Below are positions 1 to 5,508 of a stretch of 5,508 bases of DNA, one piece after another. The position numbers and the translations under genes were made by a program. Origin of the DNA: Helicobacteraceae bacterium. GTDB taxonomy: Bacteria > Campylobacterota > Campylobacteria > Campylobacterales > Sulfurimonadaceae. The stretch covers positions 1-5,508 of the forward strand of contig JALUKO010000049.1 in the NCBI GenBank assembly GCA_027056525.1, given 5' to 3'. Within the stretch, counting starts at the first letter, position 1; every line of letters starts with the position of its first letter. The notes under the pieces were generated by a model. That model made no database searches. It saw nothing but the letters and a program-made list of their open reading frames with translations, and had not been told where the DNA came from.

Positions 1-1418
1 TTTATACACAAAGTAACTCTTCGGTTCTCGTTAAAGATGAAGATATTTACTATTTTGTTCAAAAAGAAAAAATAAGAACTCTTTACAAGAATAAATCGCC
101 GCTTTACTCCTATGAAGGTTTTTACGGCATTGTCTGTGATGTTGACTCCAAAGGGGCTGTGTATTTTGTTGCCAATTCAAAAAACGGCTCTACACTTTAC
201 AGGTATGATGAAGGTAAAGTGAGCAGAGCCAGCTCTGCAGATAATGTTTTAGAAGCTAAGTTAGCGAATGATCATGAGGCAGTGCTCGCAGCTGTAAGTG
301 ATAAAGAGTATTATTTTGTTCAAAGTAAGCTTGAAGAGATAGAGCAAACCCCGTATGAAACAAAGTTGTTTTTTGAAAGTAAGCCTTACTATGGCACATA
401 CAAGCCTGTGGATGCAGTAGATGTGGATCTCTCTAAGCCCTATAATGCACTGCTTGACATGCACTACAGTGGAACCAACTTTTTGTTTGCATATACAGGG
501 GATAATGTTCTTGGGAAACTCGACATAAATTTTGCCGATTCACTCTCACAAAATGCTTTAACACTCAATGTGTCACGTGATGAAAACAACGTAAGTATTG
601 CAGGGTTTACCTATGCAAACTCAAAATATCTGCTTGAGTATATTGTGAGTGCATACAAGGTTGTAGACAAGAGTAACTATGAAAACATACGTGAAAGTGG
701 TGTAAGTCTTGGAGCCGTGTTGCCTTTTTATAAAAAGGGGTACAATTTAGCTACATTTGCTCTAAATTATTACCAGAGTTATGATGCTACACTCCGAGAA
801 CCTTTGATTTTTAGTGTAAATGTATCACATTCGGAAGTTTATGGTATAAGTATGTATTATAATTATCTTAATTCTGGAGCCCTTTATGCTGCAAAAGATA
901 GAGATGATCTCATCTATGGTGGGAAGTATGAATTTAATCATGAACTTGGCTTTGAAACCTATATGGGGCTCTCTACAAAATACTCTACAACTAACAGCGA
1001 TATATCAGGTTTGCAAGCTGCACAAAAAAACAGAGGTGTTAAAATCACTAACATATCTTATCAGTTGGATATGGATCCATCTAGTATTTATATACCAAGT
1101 TTAACAACCTCATATTATGTGAAAAGTGCCGGATATATAGATGTTTCACTTTCAAAAGTATTGAATTTTTCATCGTATTGGTTTACCTTTCCTCTCTCTT
1201 TGCAAAGAGAAGCTCTCTACCTCAAATATAGAACCTATAACATAAACGGTTTTTCTGGATACAAGGAAAATTTTAACGAGATAACGGCTGGTGTTACATT
1301 GTCAACGGTAATGTTAAATAAGTTTGTTATACCCGTAAGTTTTGAGTATATTCACAACAATGCGAAGTTTATTGAGGAAGAAAATAGTTTTAAATTCATT
1401 CTTGGTACAAGGTTTTAG
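1..1418 (+). CDS. Outer-membrane beta-barrel protein with N-terminal beta-propeller-like region (5' partial)
   Basis: The reading frame is open from base 3, giving 471 visible residues; the true start lies before the window. A GTG at 159 is an internal Val inside a repeat unit and has no convincing ribosome site. Visible residues 1-125 contain repeated short beta-strand units (DIYYFVQ, AVYFVANSKNG, KEYYFVQ), like the last blades of a TolB/PD40-type propeller. A linker follows (SKPYYGTYKPVDAVDVDLSK, residues about 126-145). From about residue 158 to the end, alternating polar/aromatic strands rich in Tyr and Ser and separated by turns look like a transmembrane barrel; YTGDNVLG marks its beginning. 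The protein ends in FKFILGTRF, and a C-terminal Phe is the usual BAM recognition signal of outer-membrane proteins. This order matches proteins with a PD40-like propeller joined to a surface-antigen-type barrel. Substrate and role are unknown; the signal peptide is not visible. Confidence 0.75.
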   Translation, partial: YTQSNSSVLVKDEDIYYFVQKEKIRTLYKNKSPLYSYEGFYGIVCDVDSKGAVYFVANSKNGSTLYRYDEGKVSRASSADNVLEAKLANDHEAVLAAVSDKEYYFVQSKLEEIEQTPYETKLFFESKPYYGTYKPVDAVDVDLSKPYNALLDMHYSGTNFLFAYTGDNVLGKLDINFADSLSQNALTLNVSRDENNVSIAGFTYANSKYLLEYIVSAYKVVDKSNYENIRESGVSLGAVLPFYKKGYNLATFALNYYQSYDATLREPLIFSVNVSHSEVYGISMYYNYLNSGALYAAKDRDDLIYGGKYEFNHELGFETYMGLSTKYSTTNSDISGLQAAQKNRGVKITNISYQLDMDPSSIYIPSLTTSYYVKSAGYIDVSLSKVLNFSSYWFTFPLSLQREALYLKYRTYNINGFSGYKENFNEITAGVTLSTVMLNKFVIPVSFEYIHNNAKFIEEENSFKFILGTRF

Positions 1419-1429
1419 TATAATATAAT
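1402..1429 (+). promoter_or_regulatory. Candidate sigma-70 promoter of the chemoreceptor operon
   Basis: Two TATAAT hexamers overlap by one base (1419-1424 and 1424-1429), starting on the last bases of the upstream gene and its TAG stop. For the second box, TTGGTA at 1402-1407 lies 16 bases upstream and matches the TTGACA consensus at four of six positions. Transcription would begin near 1436, leaving a leader of about 20 nt that contains the AAAGG ribosome site at 1441-1445. The assignment comes from consensus matching only; there is no start-site evidence. Confidence 0.5.
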
Positions 1430-1454
1430 TATCACAAAATAAAGGTAACAGTAT

Positions 1455-2768
1455 ATGTTTTTTTCTTCACCTAAAAATGAATTGCAGAAAATAGATTCTC
1501 TTGAGGAGGAGTTAAAAGATCTCAAGCAAGAGTTGGAATTTTACAAGCAAACATTTGGTTTCTCCCAAGAGGAGATAATCCTTAGCGTTTCACAAAATGG
1601 CATCATCACCCATAAAAATGATATCGCACAACAAACTATAGAAGATGAGAACCTACTACTAAAGGAGCTGAGCAAAGGCACACAACACATAGATGTCAAA
1701 GGTTGCTCAGGTACTGTAAAATCAAAAAAACTCAGTAACGGTGCTACGCTTTATAGTATCATAAAGAGTGATATCAGAAATGATAAAAACAGTAAAATAA
1801 TGTCAAATCACCAAAAGTCGATCGCATTTGCGCTTAAGGATTCCCAATCAACATACACCGATATGCTTGATGAACTTGAAAAAATGAAAAATGAATCGAT
1901 CATAATCGCAAACGATTCAAAAGATGGTCTCGAACTTATTTTAGAATCTTCTGTAAATATGGATCAGTTAAGCCAAAATATGCAAGAGACAAAAAATGCC
2001 GCAGAGACTCTTAGTGAAAGATCGGGTGAAATTTCCGATGTGGTTAACCTTATAGAAGATATTGCGGATCAAACAAACCTTTTAGCACTCAATGCCGCCA
2101 TAGAAGCAGCTCGTGCAGGTGAACATGGACGTGGGTTTGCCGTGGTAGCCGATGAGGTGCGAAAACTGGCAGAAAAAACACAAATCGCTACAAAAAATAT
2201 AGCAGTTGTTGTGCGTGCTATGCAGCAAGAGAGTGTATCTGCCCAAGAGAGCGTCGAGGTTACAAATACTATACTTCATGAAACAAAAGACAAGATAGAG
2301 ATGCTTAAGGAGAAAATCATATCTTTTGAAAAAAATGCTTCAAGAAGTGTTTTTGAAGTTGAGTATGTCAGTGACAAGATTTTTGCGAGTTTGGCAAAAA
2401 TCGACCATGTGGTCTATAAAAACAATATGTTTGCCTTGCTTTTTGGTGAAGAAAACGAATTTAAGCAAACAGATCACAACCATTGCAGACTCGGCTTATG
2501 GTATACTGAGGGGATCGGTAAAAAAGAATTTTCCGATACACAGGCCTATAAAAAACTTGAAGTACCTCATGCTACTGTTCATAAAAATGCCAATAAACTT
2601 GCACAAGAATGTGCTTCCAGTGAGGTGATGTGCTCAAAAGAGGAGATCGAGGCAATGGTAGGAGAGATCGAAAAAGCAAGCTTGGAAGTGTTTAAATATC
2701 TCGATGCAATGGTTGAAGAAAAAACACAAAAACAGATGGGCAAGGCCGTAAAAGATCTATTTAGTTAA
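1455..2768 (+). CDS. Soluble methyl-accepting chemotaxis protein with C-terminal zinc-binding CZB domain, TlpD-like
   Basis: This is a 437-residue cytoplasmic chemoreceptor that would signal to CheA through CheW. It has no signal peptide or membrane segment. Residues 10-32 form a coiled coil, and residues about 35-105 form a small, poorly recognisable domain. Helical signalling sequence follows, with the highly conserved receptor hairpin tip at about 201-242, including DQTNLLALNAAIEAARAGE and GRGFAVVADEVRKLAEKT. The C-terminus is a complete CZB domain with all four zinc ligands: His318 (IDHVVYKNN), Cys344 (CRLGLW), and His372 and His376 (HATVH). Architecture, length and CZB wording closely resemble Helicobacter pylori TlpD (about 433 residues), which senses oxidants such as HOCl through the zinc-bound Cys; the same ligand here is an inference. 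Further cysteines occur at 84, 386 and 393. The ATG has AAAGG 9 bases upstream. It is the first gene of a probable operon with the receiver and kinase that follow. Confidence 0.93.
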   Translation: MFFSSPKNELQKIDSLEEELKDLKQELEFYKQTFGFSQEEIILSVSQNGIITHKNDIAQQTIEDENLLLKELSKGTQHIDVKGCSGTVKSKKLSNGATLYSIIKSDIRNDKNSKIMSNHQKSIAFALKDSQSTYTDMLDELEKMKNESIIIANDSKDGLELILESSVNMDQLSQNMQETKNAAETLSERSGEISDVVNLIEDIADQTNLLALNAAIEAARAGEHGRGFAVVADEVRKLAEKTQIATKNIAVVVRAMQQESVSAQESVEVTNTILHETKDKIEMLKEKIISFEKNASRSVFEVEYVSDKIFASLAKIDHVVYKNNMFALLFGEENEFKQTDHNHCRLGLWYTEGIGKKEFSDTQAYKKLEVPHATVHKNANKLAQECASSEVMCSKEEIEAMVGEIEKASLEVFKYLDAMVEEKTQKQMGKAVKDLFS

Positions 2769-2772
2769 GGAG
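2767..2772 (+). promoter_or_regulatory. Strong Shine-Dalgarno site supporting the GTG start at 2780
   Basis: AAGGAG at 2767-2772 overlaps the chemoreceptor's TAA stop (2766-2768) and lies 7 bases before the GTG. It fixes the receiver's start and suggests translational coupling: ribosomes finishing the receptor stop directly on this site. Confidence 0.8.
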
Positions 2773-2779
2773 TGTTCTA

Positions 2780-3139
2780 GTGAAAAATATTGTAATCATC
2801 GATGATGAGGTGGAGATAGCTTCTATGATTGAGAAGTTCCTATCAAAAAGTGGTAATTATCATGTTAAGAGTTTTCATAATCCTCTTGTTGCTCTTGAGC
2901 ATATACAAGATGATGTCGATGTGGTGCTTTTAGATATCATGATGCCCCAGATGGGTGGTTTGGAAGTGTTGCAAAAGCTTAAACAAAAATATCCCCAGAT
3001 ACATATTATCATGATGACTGCATACTCAACGCTTGATAAAGTGCTTGATTCTCACAGATACGGGGCTGTGCATTATCTCATGAAGCCATTTAAATCTTTA
3101 GGTGAAATATCTGCAAAAATTGAAGAGATCACAAGATAA
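2780..3139 (+). CDS. Single-domain response regulator (stand-alone receiver)
   Basis: The 119-residue product is a complete CheY-like receiver with nothing after it. The acidic pocket is Asp8/Asp9 (IIDDE), the phosphoacceptor is Asp52 (VVLLDIMMP), and the switch residues are Thr80 (MMTAYS), Tyr99 and Lys102 (YLMKPF). All catalytic positions are intact, so it should accept phosphate, most likely from the histidine kinase encoded 9 bases downstream. It has no DNA-binding, enzymatic or methylesterase output domain, so it must act through protein contacts or as a phosphate relay or sink. The MKPF ending and the sequence around it look more like receivers of NtrC-type regulators than classical CheY, so calling it cheY would be unjustified. 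The start is GTG, chosen because of the AAGGAG site just upstream and because the protein begins directly with the first receiver strand (NIVIIDDE). Confidence 0.92.
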   Translation: MKNIVIIDDEVEIASMIEKFLSKSGNYHVKSFHNPLVALEHIQDDVDVVLLDIMMPQMGGLEVLQKLKQKYPQIHIIMMTAYSTLDKVLDSHRYGAVHYLMKPFKSLGEISAKIEEITR

Positions 3140-3148
3140 AAAAATAGT

Positions 3149-4921
3149 ATGAGCAACTATAAAAGATATACTACTCTTGGAATTTTTAGCATTTTTTTGT
3201 TTTTTTTCATATTTATGATTCAACAAAGAATGTACAACTCCAATGTTAAGATATTTTTAGAATCAGAAGTGTTGTTTGAGCAAAGTATTTATGATGCTTT
3301 AAAGCTCAAACACGATAAGCTCTCATTTGACTTGGAACATATTTTAGAGATAGAACATACTATATCAGGCGCACAGTACTTCACATTTGATACAAAAGTA
3401 CAGACTCTTTCACACATAAAAGAGCTTTATAGTCTCTCTTTGGATGATTTGAAAAATATCGAAAATAAAATAAAAGAATCACGCAATTTTTCTTACCCTC
3501 TTCAACTTAAAGAGGGATGGTATGCAGTTACATTTATCAAATGCTTACAACATCCAGATACTTTTATCGTATCTTTTCGAAAATCACAGGTTCTTGAAAA
3601 TATTTATATAAACAGACTCAAACAGCTGCTTATACTTGTTTTTATCGTAATCATACTGAGTTATATGCTTAATCTTTTACTCTTGAGAGCAAAAAAGTTA
3701 ACTTCTGAAAAAAATAAAATTGCACTTGCTTTGCAAGAGGCAAATTTATACTTTGATAACGCAATGATAGGGTTTTTAGTGATAGATAAAAACAAAAAGA
3801 TCATAAAAGCCAACCGGTTCTTATGCAAAGAGTTTGGTTATACAAAAGAGGAGCTTATAGGTAAAAACACAGATATATTGCATATATCATCTCTGAGCTA
3901 TGCAAAATGGTGTGAGCTTATTACAACAAAGCTCAAAGAGGGTTCTGTAGAGCATGTGCGATATAAGATGAAAAGAAAAGATGATCAAGAGATCTATGTA
4001 GAAGCTTCCGGCGTGCCTTTTGACAAAGAAAAAGATTTCTTGGAAGGCTTTACGGTGTGGACTATGAAAGATATTACACAGCAGGTTGAAAATGAAAATA
4101 TCATAAAAGAGCAAGAGGAGTATTTGCAGCAAAGAGTTATAGAAGAGGTACGCAAAAACATTGAACGTACAAAAGCGTATGAAGAGGAGAAGCTAAGAGA
4201 TGTCAAGTTCAGCGCTATCGGCAAGCTCTCAGCAGGTATCACCCATGAAATCAATACACCTCTTACCTATATAAAGGGCAATTTGGAGATGATGAAGCTT
4301 GATATGCAGGATATTAGCGATGCATCTCTCAAACAAGAACTCATTGCAAGCTGTACGAATCTTCAAGAGGGTGTCAACAGAATCGCTACCATCATAAGCT
4401 CAATGCAGGAGATGGCACAACAGAGCAATGAAACAAAAGAGCCGGTAAATATATACGATACTCTAGTTACGGCATTGATCTTGGCACATAACCGCTCCAA
4501 GCATATATGTAAGATATATTTAAACAATAAAGAGTTTACTCTTGACACTTCTAAAACAGAATTTGAATGTATCTGTACTTTACAAAAACAGCGTATTGAA
4601 CAGGTTTGGATCGTGATCATTAACAATGCTTTGGATGAGCTTCAAAAAAAAGGTACTTTTCAAGAGAGAAGATTGCGTATTGATTGTTTTGTAGATGAGC
4701 AGTATGTTGTTGTAAAATTTAAAGATAATGGGGGTGGTATCGATGAAGAGATACTTGCCCAAATCTTTGAACCCTTCGTTTCTACCAAAACTCATGGAGG
4801 GATGGGGGTCGGTTTGAGCATATCAAAAAAAATCCTTCAAGAGCAAGATGGAATTATAGAAGCCTATAATGAAGATGGCGGTGCCGTCTTTGAGGTAAAA
4901 CTTCTAAAGTCTGCCATATAA
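3149..4921 (+). CDS. Membrane-bound PAS-domain sensor histidine kinase
   Basis: The 590-residue kinase would sense an external or membrane signal and phosphorylate the receiver encoded just upstream. A first membrane helix (about 9-26, rich in Phe and Ile) and a second (about 158-179, rich in Leu and Ile) enclose a periplasmic region of about 130 residues that I cannot assign to a family. A PAS domain follows (about 198-310), with FDNAMIGFLVID at its start and the closing WTMKDIT. A coiled coil (about 312-352) leads to the HisKA domain, with phosphoacceptor His366 in GITHEINTPL. The ATPase domain has the N box around Asn493 (IINNALDEL), the G1 box Asp526-Gly530 (DNGGG), the F box (IFEPFVSTK, 539-547) and the G2 box (GMGVGLSIS, 551-559). 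All catalytic motifs are present. There is no fused receiver, which fits a partnership with the separate upstream receiver. No clear Shine-Dalgarno precedes the ATG, so translation probably relies on coupling. Confidence 0.93.
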   Translation: MSNYKRYTTLGIFSIFLFFFIFMIQQRMYNSNVKIFLESEVLFEQSIYDALKLKHDKLSFDLEHILEIEHTISGAQYFTFDTKVQTLSHIKELYSLSLDDLKNIENKIKESRNFSYPLQLKEGWYAVTFIKCLQHPDTFIVSFRKSQVLENIYINRLKQLLILVFIVIILSYMLNLLLLRAKKLTSEKNKIALALQEANLYFDNAMIGFLVIDKNKKIIKANRFLCKEFGYTKEELIGKNTDILHISSLSYAKWCELITTKLKEGSVEHVRYKMKRKDDQEIYVEASGVPFDKEKDFLEGFTVWTMKDITQQVENENIIKEQEEYLQQRVIEEVRKNIERTKAYEEEKLRDVKFSAIGKLSAGITHEINTPLTYIKGNLEMMKLDMQDISDASLKQELIASCTNLQEGVNRIATIISSMQEMAQQSNETKEPVNIYDTLVTALILAHNRSKHICKIYLNNKEFTLDTSKTEFECICTLQKQRIEQVWIVIINNALDELQKKGTFQERRLRIDCFVDEQYVVVKFKDNGGGIDEEILAQIFEPFVSTKTHGGMGVGLSISKKILQEQDGIIEAYNEDGGAVFEVKLLKSAI

Positions 4922-4959
4922 ACGTTTTTTACTCTTTTCTAAAATTAAATCAAGTATCA

Positions 4960-4971
4960 TTTTTGTATAAT
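4960..4971 (+). promoter_or_regulatory. Promoter -10 region of the 6S-like RNA
   Basis: A perfect TATAAT (4966-4971) is preceded by a T-run and G (TTTTTG), the usual form of the housekeeping promoter in Campylobacterota, where the -35 is poorly conserved. Transcription should begin about 7 bases downstream near A4978. That is exactly the first paired base of the RNA structure, an independent agreement supporting both calls. No strong terminator is seen between the kinase stop (4919-4921) and this site. Confidence 0.72.
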
Positions 4972-4977
4972 CTCTTT

Positions 4978-5179
4978 AATGGTCTGAGTAGTTCGATACA
5001 CGCACAAATGAGGGTTCTACATTTTCACTTGGTGAACAAGTAGAGCTTTTGTGTGTCGGTGTTCTCGCTTGAGGTATGTTCACTCTGCCGATGAGAATGC
5101 CGCCGTTATAAAGTTCTCTCTTCACCCACATTAGGCTTTGAGAACCAAAGCTAAATGCTTGACGGCTACTTGGGCTATT
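4978..5179 (+). ncRNA. ssrS: 6S RNA (RNA polymerase-binding regulatory RNA) upstream of purD
   Basis: 6S RNA mimics an open promoter and sequesters housekeeping RNA polymerase, mainly in stationary phase. Hand folding gives its rod shape. A contiguous 16-bp closing stem pairs 4978-4993 with 5164-5179. A central bubble has 4994-5012 on one side and 5147-5163 on the other, the latter with a small hairpin (AAGC 5148-5151 with GCUU 5157-5160). The terminal stem pairs 5013-5018/5141-5146, 5031-5036/5121-5126, 5042-5049/5110-5119 (two bases bulged), 5053-5055/5104-5106 and 5057-5067/5092-5102 (11 bp). About 202 nt fits the family, which is usually near 180-200 nt. From memory, the 6S RNA of Helicobacter pylori also lies upstream of purD. 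The 3' end is estimated from the end of the closing stem; no classical terminator follows. An alternative is another structured purD-leader RNA, but the rod and promoter spacing favour 6S. Confidence 0.85.
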
Positions 5180-5185
5180 TTCACA

Positions 5186-5231
5186 TAAAATATTGGGCTA
5201 GCATATTTTGGTATCTTACCTCAATATTTTA
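5186..5231 (+). repeat. AU-rich inverted repeat in the purD leader
   Basis: A perfect 10-base inverted repeat pairs 5186-5195 (TAAAATATTG) with 5222-5231 (CAATATTTTA). It encloses a small hairpin, GGTA 5210-5213 with TACC 5217-5220. The left arm can instead pair with ATATTTT at 5203-5209 (7 bp), so two exclusive folds are possible. It lies between the 6S-like RNA and the purD ribosome site. It could be a processing site for the 6S 3' end, a weak terminator or attenuator, or an operator for a dimeric repressor. Because the DNA is AT-rich, chance pairing is also possible. Confidence 0.45.
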
Positions 5232-5240
5232 AAACAATCT

Positions 5241-5244
5241 GGAG
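5241..5244 (+). promoter_or_regulatory. purD ribosome binding site
   Basis: GGAG (in CTGGAGAAATA) lies 5 bases before the ATG at 5250. It is the only convincing ribosome site near this start and supports the chosen purD start codon. Confidence 0.75.
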
Positions 5245-5249
5245 AAATA

Positions 5250-5508
5250 ATGAAAATTTTAATACTTGGCAGCGGTGCCAGAGAGTACTCTATTGGCCGT
5301 GCTATAGCAAATGAAGAAGTAGAGCATGAACTGTTTTATATGCCTGGCAACGGAGCAACTTCAGCTTTAGGTACAAATATAGATATCAAAGATTATGATG
5401 AGTTGTCGGCATGGGCACACTCCAATGAGATAGACCTCACCATTGTAGGGCCGGAAGCTCCACTTGTCGATGGTGTTGTAGATATATTTAAAGCAAACGG
5501 GCTTACGA
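5250..5508 (+). CDS. purD: Phosphoribosylamine-glycine ligase (GAR synthetase), 3' partial
   Basis: PurD joins glycine to 5-phosphoribosylamine using ATP, the second step of de novo purine synthesis in the cytoplasm. Only the first 86 residues are visible (the family is usually about 420), so only the N-terminal domain can be judged. It begins with the glycine-rich strand-loop KILILGSGAREY, equivalent to the usual GNGGREHA, and continues with MPGNGATSALG (compare APGNAGT) and the signature IDLTIVGPEAPLVDGVVD. The Tyr in GAREY, where most PurD proteins have His, also occurs in Helicobacter (GREYA), supporting a Campylobacterota origin. The ATP-grasp and C-terminal domains lie beyond the window. 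The gene follows the 6S-like RNA by about 70 bases and may be transcribed from the same promoter. Confidence 0.93.
   Translation, partial: MKILILGSGAREYSIGRAIANEEVEHELFYMPGNGATSALGTNIDIKDYDELSAWAHSNEIDLTIVGPEAPLVDGVVDIFKANGLT

Noticed and set aside
159..161. GTG as the start of the first protein
   Set aside because: The frame continues open to the window's left edge with sequence of the same repeat style, and no ribosome site precedes this GTG, so it is an internal Val codon.
261..464. Minus-strand open frame of 67 codons
   Set aside because: It lies wholly inside the outer-membrane protein gene, has no recognisable domain, and looks like a shadow of the coding strand.
886..1104. Plus-strand open frame of 72 codons in another phase
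   Set aside because: It is contained in the barrel-coding region, whose own frame is convincing to its C-terminal Phe; composition gives no protein family.
2326..2628. Plus-strand 100-codon frame inside the receptor gene
   Set aside because: It overlaps the CZB domain, which is fully conserved in the main frame; the alternative product has no recognisable features.
2780..3139. Calling the receiver CheY
   Set aside because: Although single-domain, its sequence around Thr80 and Lys102 resembles NtrC-type receivers and it is paired with its own histidine kinase.
3887..4795. Several minus-strand frames opposite the histidine kinase
   Set aside because: They are opposite the PAS, HisKA and ATPase regions, which are intact on the + strand; the Cys/Phe/Ser-rich products are typical of reverse-strand shadows.
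4922..4960. Possible rho-independent terminator after the kinase gene
   Set aside because: There are T-rich runs but no GC-rich stem before them, so no terminator can be supported.
5009..5044. Eleven-codon ORF starting at ATG 5009
   Set aside because: It lies within the 6S-like RNA, has no ribosome site, and is explained by the structured RNA.

Overview
The window reads as a chromosomal segment of a Campylobacterota (epsilonproteobacterial) organism, perhaps a Sulfurimonas- or Sulfuricurvum-like one. The clues are AT-rich DNA, promoters with a TATAAT -10 and no strong -35, a TlpD-type soluble chemoreceptor, the Tyr-containing PurD N-terminus known from Helicobacter, and a 6S RNA placed directly upstream of purD. 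The genus is inferred; no search was run. All supported genes are on the + strand.

Layout. Positions 1-1418 carry the 3' part of a gene for an outer-membrane protein: the end of a beta-propeller-like region, then a beta-barrel ending in Phe. Tandem TATAAT boxes overlapping its stop codon probably start a three-gene signalling operon. That operon encodes a soluble TlpD-like methyl-accepting chemotaxis protein with a complete zinc-binding CZB domain (1455-2768), a single-domain response regulator with a GTG start (2780-3139), and a membrane-bound PAS-containing sensor histidine kinase (3149-4921). Gaps of 11 and 9 bases suggest one transcript.

The 328-base interval 4922-5249 is not empty. A TATAAT box at 4966-4971 is followed, at the expected +1 distance, by a roughly 202-nt RNA that folds by hand into the complete 6S RNA rod: a 16-bp closing stem, a large central bubble with a small hairpin on its 3' strand, and a long interrupted terminal stem. 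6S RNA binds housekeeping RNA polymerase by imitating an open promoter. After it comes an AU-rich inverted repeat and then purD, cut by the window end, which encodes an enzyme of purine biosynthesis.

How they work together. The histidine kinase probably phosphorylates the neighbouring receiver. The receiver has no output domain, so it must act through protein contacts. Its position next to a cytoplasmic chemoreceptor suggests that it modulates chemotaxis or a related array, but the sequence alone cannot show this. The 6S-purD pairing may place a global transcription regulator and a nucleotide-synthesis gene on one transcript. The most interesting points are the 6S-like RNA with a competing alternative fold and the receptor/receiver/kinase operon; neither proves a new system.
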